Origin: Montifringilla adamsi
Lineage: Eukaryota; Chordata; Aves; Passeriformes; Passeridae
DNA length: 64,000 bases
Direction of reading: 5' to 3'
NCBI GenBank assembly: GCA_017590115.1
Contig: JAGGNK010006448.1
Location: forward strand, 7,674,099-7,738,098
The position numbers and the translations under genes were made by a program. This document shows positions 25,270-38,812 of this stretch, piece after piece. Positions within the stretch are counted from its first letter, which is position 1. Each line of letters opens with the position of its first letter. Below the pieces are notes generated by a model that was not told where the DNA came from, did not search any database, and saw nothing but the letters and a program-made list of their open reading frames with translations.

Positions 25270-25960
25270 AGTTCTTTGTGGCTGACCACTTCTTGCCCCA
25301 GCTCACAAAATTGAAAGGCAAATGCAGGAGATTACTTTCCTGATGTATTTCCTGACTCTTGCATGGGCAAGAGTCTTAGAAACTCTGTTTTGTTAGGCTG
25401 AACAGTGTTAACTCTAAGAGAACAAGGAATAGTAAAAATATGTTTTGAAAGAGCATACTTTTAAAATAAAGTCTTCTAATGGAAGAGCAGAATGTACTCC
25501 AACCATACTAAAATTGCATATAAGTAAAAGAAATTTTAAAAATCCCTTTAAAATGGACAGATACTATAAGTGAATATCAAATTTCTTGTCCAATTACATT
25601 TAGTTGAATGTGGACATTTGACTCCTACAAATAAATTTTATTCATGTCAAGAGTCTTTCATTCCCAAGTAAATTAATTATTCACCATGGAAGCATGAATT
25701 AAGTTTTTACAACTGAGGCTATTAAATATTTTGAATTCATTTTACATTTTGCTTCTTTCCTTGTTTTGTGTAAAATTACTTAGGTGTTTGTGGTTTTTTC
25801 TAACTTTGGTGAAAGTATCTTTGTATATTTATATGCTCTTCCAAATATTGGAAGGAAGTCAGACTTTTAAATATATTTTCACAGAAAATAAACCAAGATA
25901 AAGACTTGTCATGATTCTGAAGCTACTCCCATCTTGTCCAAAGTTTTTGGCTTTTATGAA
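25270..25960. other. AT-rich noncoding spacer
   Basis: Nothing recognised between the LTR end and the GC-rich island to its right. Confidence 0.5.
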
Positions 25961-26272
25961 AAGACTTAGAGGATGCCTGAAGAATGGCTTCCCCTTCTCT
26001 GGAGAAGTGCTTCTAAGCCAGAGAGCTCACCTTGGATGCCCACCCCAGCTGCAGTGTTACAGCAATGCTTATGTGCAATCATGGAGCCGGATGGTCTGGA
26101 TATGTACCCTGGCAGTGACCTGAGGGCCAGTGTCCCAACCCACCCTTGGCCTGTCCCCTGGGAGGGTTGGGGCAGTGGCACAGACCTTGGCCATGCAGCG
26201 CCCAAACTATGGCCACATCGGGAGACCTCCAGTCCCAGGGAGACGCTGATCCATGCAGAGCCCTGAAATTTA
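25961..26272. other. Unexplained GC-rich island with overlapping open frames
   Basis: About 300 bp that are markedly richer in G and C than their surroundings. They are open on both strands: 97 codons plus at 25973-26266, and 117 codons minus at 25966-26319. High GC depletes stop codons on both strands, so the frames alone are weak evidence. The products (Pro/Ser/Trp-rich) match no domain I recognise, and I see no consistent splice or start context. It may be part of an old ERV, given the LTR 700 bp to the left, or another repeat that I do not recognise. Confidence 0.45.
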
Positions 26273-26510
26273 CTTTCCATCAGAAAAAAGGAATTGCATT
26301 GTGCAAAGAGGATATTCAAAGAACTAGTAACTGATGAGCTTACTATATTGTCATATGGTAGAAGAAATATGAACTGTGAAGCCTTGTAAGATTTAATAAT
26401 TTCATTTCATGTTAATGGTCTGCTGACATTTAAATTTTTACTCTCATTTAAACCTTTTTAAATTTGTAAATTATCCCTTTATTCTCCTTCTCCTCAGAAA
26501 TAAACTCAGT

Positions 26511-26586
26511 GGGTTTTTTGGGTTTTTGTGGGGTTTTTTGGTTGTTGTTTTTTTGTTTGTGGGTTTGTTTGTTTTTTTTTGTGTAG
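26511..26586. repeat. G/T-rich low-complexity tract
   Basis: About 75 bases of GGGTTTTTTGGG, GTTGTTG and TTTGTTTG strings on the plus strand, like the tracts at 10.7, 30.7, 36.7 and 56.1 kb. Confidence 0.9.
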
Positions 26587-29500
26587 GTCTTTTGCTGGTT
26601 TATTTACTTATTTTCTTTCATTTTAGCTTTTGTCTTTAGTTGTTTGGTAATTTTAAAACTCAGATCAGAATACTGTGTCAAATATAAGGCAAAAGGCAAT
26701 GCTGCACTTCTACATCTAGCCATCCAAGTGCATTCTACTTTGAGTCAGAATCAGCAATCATTCTGATAATAGCATGTCTAGACTCAAGAAAAACTCAAAT
26801 GTGACAGTGAGATACCCACAGGAAAAGTAATCTTGCAGTCCTTAGCTTCTCACCTAAGCTTCCCTCCTTCTTCCTGTAAAACTACTCTGACATGAATCCC
26901 AGGATGAATGTCTAGATATAAGTACATGCTGTCTTGAAAAGGTGAGTAAATAGAAAGGCAGAGAGTGATTCAGTAGTTCTTCTACATGCCAGTACCATGA
27001 TTTCTGTCATGAAATTGCTTTAAAGCAAAGTTCACAGCTTGATTTTCTTTTTGCTCACTTTTGAGTAGGAGCATGCAGTCATAAGCAACACTCACTCTTG
27101 AAATATTCATCCCAGTTTTCTCTTAATAATAAACACAAAAATAAATTCAGTCAAGAAGCCTGACATAACAGCATATTTACCAGATTTTAATACTAGAGGG
27201 TTAAGGGGAAGGCTAACTATTGATTTAATAATTAAAAAGTTATAGGGATTTTCAGTTCACAAATAAACTGGGTAATCTTTAACCAATTAAACTTAAAAGA
27301 AAGGAAATGACAATAAAAGAAGGAGTGCATGGTCACCCTTAAAATAATTGCAGTAATATAATCACCTTCATAAACATTAGGACAAAGATTGTCCAAGGTA
27401 GATCTTACAAATTTGAATAACACCATATGTGCTTTCAATTAAAATAAATTTCAGATTAAGTATACATGTGTAAACATAATTTGTTATTTAATGTGCACCA
27501 AAGAGCCATACTACTGCATACAAAACACTTAACAAAGGGAGAAGATGAGTAGTCCTATCAGGAGAATGCACTCAGAATTTTCTTCAGAAAGAATTTCAAT
27601 CTACAGATAAGAATTTGGTGCATGCAGCCGTCTAGAGTAAGTTACTATCAAAGTGTAATAGATTTTCATTATATATAACATAATAATGAATATATTGTCC
27701 TATAAAGCAAATCCATAGAGTAAATAATATTGACATCCTGTAATACATATTTATTACTACTTGCTTAAATATTTATGGAATGACGATATCATTAAGCTTT
27801 TGCGTAAATGACACTTTACTAAACTGGGATCTATTACATAACTTTCCATGCTGGTTTATTTTAATAAGAAAAATAAAGGAGCAAAATGAAATATGTTAAA
27901 TTAAATCTACCTAATGTTGCAGAAAATCCAGATCCTTTATTTTCTGTTTCTGACTATTTGATTTCTTACATTTATATTGAACTGCTGCATCTGTTTTGAT
28001 ATAAGTAATGTAAGTACATGTGTCCTTGTGTGTGTTTATATCCAGTATATGGCATATTACTAATATGTTTACTGAAATATTTCAGTATTCAGAAGAGCTC
28101 CTGATCCTTTTATACATGCAGATGTTGGCAACTCAGGCTAGGAGTTTTCTAGCATCACTGGGGAAAAAAAGCTCCCATCACAGAATTTTATTTTATGGCC
28201 TGAAAGAATTTTATAACTGGCCTGGAAATATTAACACTGGTAATCACAGCTTCCTTCTCTAGCCAAGCTGGGTTTTAAATGTCTTTAAAATAAGTTTTCT
28301 TCTTTAAAAACTTGAAGAAGAAAGTTTGGGTGTCCAGATAGTAGAGTAAGTGGTGGTAGTAGGTGTCTGCAGAGAGCACTTTTGTCTGTCCAGAAGTTTT
28401 AGACACCCAGTAGTGAAATTGACTGTACCTGCAAGAGTAATGTACAGACATACAGAGCAGGAGATGGAAAACCGTAAGGACATGAAGTGAGAGGATGAAT
28501 CCAGAGAGTAAGTGCCTGTGTCTCAATGAATTCAGGACAAGAGTCAGTGTCCTGAGGTCAGTGACAACTGCTGTCCTCTAAATATTATTTTTTATTTATT
28601 GTACTATTTCAGGCAGAAGAGATTTGTCTCTAAGCCCTCTTTAGCTTGGAGGGAGGTTGCATGTAAACTCATTTTTCAGAAAAGATTCTTAATCAGAAGG
28701 CTTTAGGCAATGCTGTAATAGAGTTAAGATTCCCTCATTGTTAAAACAGCATTTCAGAGAATCTGTAGAGAAGTATGACTTGGAAATTTGGCTTAAGTGA
28801 AAAACATTTTCACTTAAATGTTATAGCATTGAAATTTGAAATATCTTTTAAAAGTGTTTTGTACATATTTGTAATGAAAGTTTGTGATAATGTCCTGTGT
28901 ATACTAATTGTGCATATCTGGAGATGAAAAGCAGAGAGACCAAAATGTTTCTGATTCAACTAACCTAGCTAAACTTTCCAGACAATGCTGAAAATAGTTT
29001 TGCGGTATAGGCATCAGAAGTTTTAAACACGAGAATAAGATGCAGCTAATTCTGAAATGCATATAGTATAAAAAGGAGTCATTACATTGGAAAAGGGTAG
29101 TCTGAACTCATAGCCTAAGAACAGCAGTTGATCTCTGCTGGCGGCTTGAAAAGGAAAAGGCAACAATTATGGTGCTTGCTAAACTGCCTGAGCTAAAGAA
29201 AACCTGTGTAAAAGCTTGATAACAAACTCAGTTTATGACCCCTGATGCTCATCAACCACAAAAATATTTCAAAAACAGCCAATATAACTGTCAGAACATA
29301 ATTACTGATATTTTTCAAATATGTTACTTGTGTATGCGTGCTAACTGGACCTCATTTATCCTTTTTTTACAAAGCAGGTGGCTAGTGTGCTTTCCCCCAT
29401 TCTTTATCTGCATATTTCATTATTCTTAAATGTAATGCATGATTTACCTCATGGTAAAGTATTTTAAAGTCATTTACTCTGTCCATTTAATTTTTCCTCC

Positions 29501-30680
29501 CCTCCAAAAAATACAGGTAAATAGAAAGGTCTGTTGCACCTATAAAGCAGAAATATGCCAATTAATTATAGCATTTTGCTGGTTTTGGTCCAAAAGTAAT
29601 CATACTAATACAACTACATGAGAATTTCTGCATTCAGTAGGCCAGTAAGATAGCACCATTCACAATAAAAAGCCACAGCCTTTTTTTGCCAACTTTATCT
29701 TACACATCTTTTAAATGCTACAATGAAAGTGATCTCTAATTTCCTTAAGCATGTGTATATATCCAGTTGCAAAAACCAAAATGGATGAAACATAAAGGAC
29801 AGAAAATCTGAAAGAATCTGGGTTGAAAAAATTTTATAATTGCTTCACTAAAGGAAATATAAGTATGGGTGTAGGATTTGAAGAAGCCAAGAGCTCAGTT
29901 ACTGCACACAACTTTTACGTAAATTCAAATTTCCTTCCAAATCACTTACTTTAGTCAATCAGTCTTTTGCACAGGATTATTTGCTGTCTCATAACTTGTC
30001 TTGTTAAAGCAAATAGGGAGAGAAACTGGGGAGTCTATGAAGGTTTAATCTTCCATACTTGAAATTATATCATCCTCATGGCACTGTAATTCTTCAGTTA
30101 TAAAGCTAGAAGCAAAAGAGCAAAAGACAGGATTAATGAAATTTATACACGAGGAGTCCCACTCTATGGGCTTTTCACAGAGTAGGGGAATAAACCAAGT
30201 GGAGAGAATTGCAATAAATACTAAAGGAAAATATGAATCTTGTTCCACCCTCTGATGGGTGATGATAATCTGAAAGATACATCTGTGGAATTGATTACAA
30301 GCACTCTATAATTAAGGTCAATATCTTTTGTTTCATGAAGTTTTTTTAATTAAACTGAATTTCAGTTGCGAAATGGCTAAATAACTGCAATGTCTTAGTG
30401 CTTTTTGGTGCCTAAAAGACTTATTTTATTTAGTATTTTTAAAAATTTCTTAATTTTTGTTTAGCTAGACCTTTTTCAACAATTCTAATAGACCTTCAGA
30501 AAGCTGTCATTCAGTAATTGCTTATTATAATTGTTAAAATATAAAATACAAATTACATTAAAATATTATATATTTTTTTAATTCACATCATAGATAAAAT
30601 TCTTGACACGTCCATTTAATTTCAGAGACCAGTAATAATGCCTGAGTTTTATCCTTCCTGCTTAATTTCTAGTATATATT

Positions 30681-30750
30681 AGGGTTTTTGCTTTTTGTTT
30701 TTTGGCTGGATTTTTCTTTTTGGTGGGGGTGTTTTTTGGTTTTATTTTAT
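30681..30750. repeat. G/T-rich low-complexity tract
   Basis: Plus-strand T and G runs including GGTGGGGGTG and TTTTTTGG strings. Confidence 0.85.
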
Positions 30751-33675
30751 GTAAGTCTTCAGTTTATTAGAAGGTATTTAGGAAAATAATTTGTCGTTCA
30801 AGAGGTATAATAATATTTAGATGTTCTGTAACCTTTTTTTGAAAGAGATCTATAACATATTAACTTCCTGAAATGGATTTCAGTGTGCCTTCAATTGTGC
30901 CAGAGTTATAAAATAGACCACAAGACATTTGTCCAAAACAGTACATCATGAAGAATGGTAGAAAAGGTAAACTTTAACCTCTTGAAAGAAACACAAGAGA
31001 AAAAAAAAATATTGGCCAACCATGGGATCTTTCCTAAAAGTACATTTATTCATTAGGAAAAGAAAATCAAATACATTATAACTATCAGTTGTCAAATATT
31101 TGATATGCTACCAGAACTACCACGTGGTTTCATCAGAAACCTTGAACCCCATGAATAATAGCCATTTTGTACTAGAGAAACTGAGCTCCCATAATCAAAT
31201 TTATTTCACTGCATGTTTTGGTTCAACAGTTATTTATACAGAGCATTTCTTCATGTGAAATCAGTTTCTTGTCACTCACTACCTACAAATAAATTTTGGC
31301 CATGTGGGACACAGTGGAGATGATTGATACTGGATCAGTAATTGGACCTGCTACTAGAGAATCTGAAAATAACCCAAACTTACAGCAGTTCTAGAGCTTT
31401 GTTGCTGACACTTTCTCACTGTCACATTAAATTTAATTGGAATTGGAGAATATACAAAGTGTTCTTAGCTGAATCTTTTATACCTACTTTTTGTGTAAGC
31501 AGAAAACCAAGATTTTGTCATCAGTCAAAATAAGTTCCCCACTGAGTCTAAATGAAAACAGTAAACGTATTTTTCTTTAGGGAAAAAAAAAGCTTCAATT
31601 TTGTTCTTCAGAATGGGTGTAAGGTCAGCCAGGCCTACAAGCTGGCAGGACCATAGATGAGTCCATATCCATCTTATCTGACAGTTCTATTATTTTCTAA
31701 GTAAGCTTCTGTTTATGCCCTTATACATTTACCCCCAAAATGATTATACATTTCAATAAACAAAAGAAAAAATTTCAAGAGAAAAAAAACACAATACAAA
31801 ATTTTCTAATAAGGTCACATTAAAGATATGATTTAATGTTGAAATTTTGCTAAGATTATGAAAGGAAAAAAAGTATTACTACTGATCTTAAGTAATCTGG
31901 TCTATTCTCTCTGCTCATTTCCCACTGTTGCCAGGGGAGCACTCCAGAGCTATTTCATTAGGGCACACAGACTGTCTTCTCACAGTGCTCCTCCCCCAGT
32001 GTGATGTAGGGCACCCCAGCTCCTCTGACTGCAAAATTTAGGCTCAATTATAATGAGGAAAAATAGGATTATTATCGTGTTATGATCAGGCAGCTCAACA
32101 GGTAACCCACAGGCCACACAATGTGGTTGCAATTGTATACTTTTCCCTGGCAATTCTGTTAACTCCTCTACATGTTAGTTCAAGTCTGTTTTCTAGGCAT
32201 AAGAACTTTGGAATGGAATAAAAAAATATATTGTTTATGAGTAACTGAGTTGTAAAATTATTTCCATATTGTATTAAAAGTAGTATTTAATGTGAACTTG
32301 TATTTCCTACTTATATGGACACTGAGCCTTATCTATGGAACCAGAGAAAATTTTCACCATCATGTGAAGCTAGTTACTAATAGCCCAACAATGTGTGCAA
32401 TTTCACAAGTTAAGGAAATGCACACTGATTAAGTTCTGCTGGTTTATTAAGTATTTAATTGACCAATTGATTAACAGTTGAGTTTACAGTTTAATACAGG
32501 ATCCATATGCCTGTTAGATACACATTAAAAAAATATTTTGACACCTTAAAATATGTGTTTGAATTCCTCATCTTCCATGACTACAGAACACTTATGTAGT
32601 CCAGATACTAAGCGTTCTGTGTTGGCTAGGTGGCAGAATGGCATGTCAAATATGTTTTGGCAGGTCTGACACTCCTGACAGAGCATTATTAGAAGTCTGT
32701 ATAATGGAAGTCACTCTCAAGTGTGATGTAGATTACATTTGCTTCCTTAAGCTTCCCAGCTGTGACAAAGGATTATGAAGAAAAGTCTCTTCTTTTAGAT
32801 AGAGTAGTTAACTCAAATTTTATCTCTGAAAATGCAGGCATTTTATATGCAATTTATTTGGCTTCTATTTTCTGTAAAAAAGCTTGTTTTTAAACTGAAT
32901 AAATAAAATTCTAATTTTTGTTAAATCAACAGTTGGATTTTGTCATCAGCAAATGGAAAGTTTTTAAGACAACAATTGAATTTTAAGATAAAATCTGTTT
33001 GAAATTTAAAGTACAGAGAGAAGAGGTCAAAAGTGACAGCCTTTACTCTGAGGATAATCTGGGAGCAAAATTTTCAATTTTAGCTTGAATAAGCTGTGTT
33101 TTTCCAAAACAACCCTATTTTTCCCCTCTAGCTATGCCTTATTTCAGCCCACAGTATGATCCTGGAGTACATTAATCAGATTACTTTCAGATAAAACAAA
33201 AGCAGAAGGTTTGCTGCGAAAGGGTCGTCAGGGAACTCCAGCAACACATGGACTGTCAGCTCCCAAAATCTGAAGTCAGCATCCCTGAAATGTGACAGCG
33301 TAACATCCTCTGCAGTGACTGCTTTACATGCCATGTCCTTTCCTCTTCAGTGGGCTATCTCTTGATGTAGATATCATGGGTGAATGATATCTTAGCACAG
33401 CTATAGGCCTATACTCTTGTGTTCATTATAGTTGAAACATGCCATGATTAATTCTAATTCATTGGAAATTTATGTTTTAATTAGAAGTTACACATTATTG
33501 TTGTATTCAACAACATAATGTATACCAATATTTTCATACTGTTAGCTTAATAGCTTTGAAACTACCTGAACTTATGGAAGGAGTATCTAAGAAAAACTTC
33601 ATACTAAACGTCTGAAAAATTTTGGATCACCATGAAACGAGAGTAGTGTAAGTGCTCTTTTCTATTTTTTGTGGG

Positions 33676-33691
33676 TTTTTTTTTTTTTTTT
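33676..33691. repeat. T16 homopolymer
   Basis: Sixteen consecutive T following GTGGG. Confidence 0.95.
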
Positions 33692-34099
33692 ACTTATGTA
33701 TCAATATTTTTAATTCAATTATTATATCACCTTCTTACCATACCATCCTCTGTGATAATTAGAAGGAATATTTTTGTAAGGATTGTGGCTTGATTTTCAA
33801 ACCAGAATGTTCTAACATGTTCATATAAAACTTTATTCATAAGGATCACAAAAGTTTAAGGTCTAACAGCCTTTGATCTCTTAGAAGCACTTCATATGCT
33901 TGTTTTTATTTGTTTGTTTTTAATTAGGAGTGAATGATAGTCACAACTCAGCAAAAAGATCAGAAAATAATTTCATTATTTTTCTGAAGGAGAAACTTGA
34001 CTACAAAAGCGTAAACTAAGTTTACAAGGTCATTCAGTAGTTTGGTGCAATTACTGTGTTTTTCAATATGCACAGTTTCCCAACTCCCTCCTTCCTTCC

Positions 34100-34118
34100 T
34101 TTTTTTTTTTTTTTTTTT
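34100..34118. repeat. CTTCCTTCCT/T19 pyrimidine tract
   Basis: A run of 19 T preceded by a short (CTTC)n stretch beginning near 34088. Confidence 0.9.
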
Positions 34119-34589
34119 CATTCACATTTCTCTCAAGGTTTCAGCTTAACACTGTAGTTCTTGCAGAGGAAAAAAATGTAGGAATATGTGCTTTAGCCCA
34201 TTCTTAACAGCCAAACAATTAATTCTGAGTTATTTGAAAGGACACATAAGGATCACCAATTCATTAAAAATTTAAATTGATGATTTGAAATCCAGATTTC
34301 TGGAAATACAGGTGTATCAAGACTGAAGTCCTAGGTTCTGGTTATAACTAAACAGGGTTTAAGATTAGGAGCACGTCAGCCTAGTTCTCAACATTTCAGA
34401 AGAGAAGTAGTTCAGATAATACTGTTCCATATCAGTAGAATAGATAGTCTGCAGTTACACTGCAGATTACATTTTTAGTTCTGTTTGCTGGGATTTTTGT
34501 TAAAATACTTAACATGCATTTGGGGTGCTTTAGTTTTAGAAGATAATTGGGATATACATGCAATTTTCTATGGGGATGATATAGATGCT

Positions 34590-35352
34590 GTGCTGGATTC
34601 TGCACCCAGGATGGGGTGACTCTGAATGTACACACTGGGGAATGAGACATGGGAAACAGTGCTGAGGAAAAGGACCTGGTGGTCCCTCATCAACAGAAAG
34701 TTGAATGTGAGTCAGCAGTGTCCTGGCAGCCAGGAGAGGCACCCATGTCCTGGAGGCATCAGGCACAGCATTGCAGCCAGGAAAGGGAGGAGATTGCCCT
34801 GCTGTGCTCTGCTCTGGGGCGGCCGCACCTCAAGTGCTGGGGGCAGTTTTGGGTGTCACAATATAAGATATAAAGCAATTAGAGAGTGTCCAAAGGAGGG
34901 CAACAGAGATAGTTGAGGGTCTGGAGGGGAAGGTGTGAGGAGTGGCTGAGGGTCTGGTCAGCCTGGAGAAGAGGAGGCTGAGGGGAGACCTCATTGCAGC
35001 TACAACTTCCTTGTGAGGGGAAGAGGAGGGGCAGGCACCGATCTCTTCTCTGTGGTGACCAGTGACAGGACCCAATGGAGTGGCCTGAAATTGTGTCAGG
35101 GGAGGTTTAGTTTGGCTATTAGAAAATGTTTTCCATCTGCAAAGTCCTTGAGGACTGGAACAGGTTCCCCAGGGAAGTGGTCAGAGCACCCAGCTGACAG
35201 AGTACAAGAGCATTTGGTCAATACTTTTAGGCATATGGTGTGACTCCTGGGGAAGGTGCTGTGCAAGGCCAGGCGTGCAAGGTCCTTGCTGTGCAAGGAC
35301 TAAATGATCTTTGTGGGTCCCTTCCAGCTCAGCACATTCTGTGATTCTGTGT
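34590..35352 (+). mobile_element. CR1 LINE, 5'-truncated, intact 3' end
   Basis: The longest CR1 copy in the window with an intact 3' end, about 760 bp. It begins near GGATTCTGCACCCAGGATGG, inside ORF2 downstream of the reverse-transcriptase catalytic core. It runs through the C-terminal blocks (KLNVSQQC; a broken 'SALVRPHLEYC'-like stretch at about 34800-34850; DLFSVVTSDR at about 35040-35070) and the 3' UTR (CTTTGTGGGTCCCTTCCAGC) to the ATTCTGTG octamer repeats that end CR1 elements (35337-35352). Frameshifts and stops make it non-functional: the conserved protein blocks lie in different frames. 5' truncation is typical of CR1 target-primed reverse transcription, and no target-site duplication is evident, as expected for this family. 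Confidence 0.95.
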
Positions 35353-36707
35353 AAAGTTTTGCTGAACAGTGGAAACATCACAATATCTGGAAGATAAAAG
35401 CCAAACGAGGAACCATAACAAGGCCATCTGTCAGGGTCAGCCAACAATGACAAGATGTGGTTTGTTTTGCAGATATCATCGGTTTCTTTCACTGACATAG
35501 TCAAGGGTCTCATACGGGCACAAAATCTTGGATAAGGGCTTTAGATGGATCAGATATAGTCACGTAAATAGTAATGTTAGAGAATTAAGATGAATTTTTG
35601 TAGTACTGCTATGGACAAAAGTAGAGTCATAAGCTATTTCACAAGCACAAACTCTCTGGAGGGTGCTGAAATTGGCTCCCCATGTGGCTTTCTTAGATTT
35701 CATTACTTTGATAAAAATGGAGTAAATGCAGAATATAGGTGAGTTGGTTATTTTTTAGTACAATCCTAATCAGAAAAATCAACAGGCTGTCCCTTGCATA
35801 AAATTTATGGAATTTCCTAAACACTGCTTCAGTTACAAAAGTGTTTGTGAGGCACTTTTCCAAGAAATAAGCCATTTTATTAACCATTTGAAATAGTTAA
35901 TTGAATATATCTTCAAATAATAAAATTTGATACTTGAGGGAGGTTAAAAAAATGCTTGTTTCAGAAATCAAAGGAGAGCAAATCAGACCTTTGTTGGATT
36001 GGATCTTTATGGATCTTCCTCACTCCACATTAGCTGGGTGGACTGCTTGTAGAAATGTTGTTCCTTCTGTTACAGAAAATTAAGATAGATATTAAAATAT
36101 AAATGGAGTAAATCCCTATTTCAAGTAGTTTCCACAATAACAATTGTACACACAAACAAATTGTACATACACAGAGAAAAAAAATAGTTACCACATGTTT
36201 TTTTTATAAATTCTAAATCTCATACATTTTGTTGAATTTTGCTAGAATGGCCATATGGCAATTTGAGACAATTGCATTACACAGCCTTTCAGAATTTAAA
36301 ATTCTGATATCTCAACATGTTTGTAATATTTTTAAAATAGCATCATACTGCATTTCAGAATTGGTCCTATGAGTAAAAAGTCATTTACTACATTGGAGAT
36401 TTCCAGAAACATCATATAAAAATTCAAGGCACAGATACTCTTTGGATATCTCATAACAGGTTGGGAATTATGTATATTAATAATAACTCAAATCCAAAAG
36501 CAACATGAATTGCTACAGGCTTTTAAGAAAACAGGAATTGCTACAGGTTAAATATTATTTCAGAGATCTTCCTTAAACAGTAGCATTTTTGAGACAAGAT
36601 GGAAAATAAACAATATTTGTTGTCTTTTTGTTACTCAAGAGAAATAGTGACTGGCTTGAGAATTTCTCCTTTTTTATGTAAGCAAAAGCTCTAAGGTTTT
36701 CTTGAAT

Positions 36708-36822
36708 TTGTTTTGTTTGTTTGTTTGTTCGGTTTTGGTTTTTTTTGGGGTTTTGTTTTGTTTTGTTTTGTTGCTTTGTGGTTTGTTTTGGTTTTGGTTT
36801 TGGGTTTTTTTCCTTATTTTTG
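36708..36822. repeat. (TTTG)n / G/T-rich tract
   Basis: Over 100 bases of (TTTG)n, (TTTTG)n and GGTTTTGG strings, all with G and T on the plus strand. It is the longest such tract in the window apart from 56.1 kb. Confidence 0.9.
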
Positions 36823-37354
36823 TATAAATGGTTTTGATTAACTGTTTAAGTTTATGAAAGTTATTGTATGGGTTAACCTCCTGTTATAAACTCTATAATT
36901 ATAATTTCCTTTCTAAGAACATCTATAAATGAACAAATATTCTCAGGATTAATTTATAATATGCTTTGATATGTAATTAAAAAGAAAGACTCTTGGGGAA
37001 AAATAAGTTTAGTGTTAAGCAATGTTCTTAATACACTGCACATTATTTTGAAATACAAATGAAGTTAGACTTAAATAATTTATTAAGCACCTAGAATTAA
37101 GATAAACCAATGAAATAAATTAGTGACAGCACAATTTACAAGTCAAAAATCCAGATCTTTCACTATATAAACTCAGATCTATTATTCAGTACTATTCAGC
37201 AGAATTTATCATTGAAAAACAAAGCTTTTATTCACAAAAAAATCAAATAAGAGTGACTTAATAGGACTAGGTTTTCAATTCATGATAAAGGAAGACCTAT
37301 TAAATGAAACAGCACAATTCACAGTTTAAAGTGTTCTTTTTCCTGTTAGATTAT

Positions 37355-37381
37355 TTTACTGCATATTAAATATGCAGTAAA
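37355..37381. repeat. Perfect inverted repeat (12-bp arms)
   Basis: TTTACTGCATAT, spacer TAA, ATATGCAGTAAA. The arms pair without mismatch. Confidence 0.9.
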
Positions 37382-37428
37382 TAACACTAAAACTTTTAGT
37401 GAATAACACTAAAACTTAGTGTTATTCA
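37382..37428. repeat. Direct repeat pair and perfect inverted repeat (13-bp arms)
   Basis: ATAACACTAAAACTT occurs at 37382 and again from 37403. The second copy forms part of a perfect hairpin: TGAATAACACTAA (37400-37412), loop AAC, TTAGTGTTATTCA (37416-37428). Confidence 0.9.
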
Positions 37429-38365
37429 ATGCCACATTATATTACTGATTCAATAAACAAATGTCTTTTTAAAAATTTATTCTACAATTTTAAAATTCTT
37501 TTTGAAATACTGAATTTTTTACTGTATGTTTTAGTATTTTCCTATTGGCATTTTCTTGCACAGACATATTAATTTTCATATCTAACTACTTTAAAAAATA
37601 CACACAGCACGATAATCAGTTTCTTCATAATATCACCTTATGAAAATGGTTTGAGTTACAAAAGAAAATAGTGGACCTCCCTCACAGTTAGCATTCTAAT
37701 AGCAATTAATCAGAAACTCCAGACCAAAATAATTTAAATTTTAATTACATGTAATGGCAGATATCACATTATGGAAAAATAAAGCATGGCCATGTGAATG
37801 TCATCTTGTTGCTAACTTGCCATCAATGTCAACCTCTTTGAAGTTGGTTGTTAATAAAAGTGAGGTTGGAAACTCTGGTATTATCTAGGAAGGAGGTTGT
37901 TCGAGGGGTAAATATGCATTTGGATATGTTGGTCTGTCCTGCCAGATCCTGTGCTTAAAATTTTGTCAAAGTAGGATGTTTCCCTCTCCTGGCCTATCAG
38001 ATACACTGGAAGCTGGAGATTAAATCCAAGATATCTAATTTTAGAAGACCATAGTCACTCCCCTAATCATATTTATTTCCATTCTAAGAGGATTTATGCT
38101 ACTGGATGACAAGTACTTTCACATAATTGACATAATTTTAATCTGGATATATGAAAATTGAGATAATTTTAGTATTATGTGTCAAAAAATGTACAGCATA
38201 TTTGATTTTTTTATGTACATCATTTTTATATTTTGAATAAACACTATCACGTGAAAAAACAGATTTATGTAATGGATATCAGAATACAATATGTTTCATT
38301 CCTGATAAAACTGAAAATATCAAAACCTAGGTTTAAAATGCTATGTAGTTTTTATATAAACAAAC

Positions 38366-38380
38366 ATGTGTGTGCATGCA

Positions 38381-38415
<35 letters not shown>

Positions 38416-38420
38416 ATATA
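38366..38420. repeat. (TG)n(CG)n(TG)n(TA)n microsatellite
   Basis: An alternating purine-pyrimidine tract: TGTGTGCATGCA, about eleven TG units, four to five CG units, then TGTGTATATA. Such tracts have Z-DNA potential and are often length-variable. Confidence 0.95.
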
Positions 38421-38812
38421 CAAAACTAGATTTCTTTAGTGTAATAAAAAGGGTGCCAGAAGGAGGAAACTTCTGCTATACTTTCATAGCACAATTTATA
38501 ACTTCATTGAAAAACAATTTATTTTGTGTGTCACAGTGGACTGCAAAATAACTCCTACCTTTCTTGATATGGCAACATTATGTTCCCAGCTCATGTTCTG
38601 CAGTCGCCTGTCTAAAAGCCTGTGGTCATTTCAGATTATTTCAAATGACAATCATTTTGCCCTCAGTATATGTGCAAGGTCAACAACAAAGAAGAGTGAA
38701 AAAAAATCCCAATAAGAATACAGGAGATGTTAAGTCATAAATTGACATTAAGCAGCTCCTGTGTTGGTAAAAAAAAAATTTAAATTATAAAAATGGATAT
38801 GATGTCCATCAG

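Larger units (their letters stand above)
26273..34589. other. AT-rich noncoding stretch
   Basis: No gene or recognised transposon was seen. It has G/T-rich tracts at 26511-26586 and 30681-30750, a T16 run at 33676-33691 and a T19 run at 34100-34118. The block 33170-33420 has several CpG, few homopolymers and no repeat resemblance; it may be single-copy constrained DNA. The rest is AT-rich and featureless to my reading. Confidence 0.55.

Noticed and set aside
34814..34826. GCGGCCGC-containing GC-rich string as a CpG-island promoter
   Set aside because: It is inside a CR1 element, whose sequence explains the local GC content.
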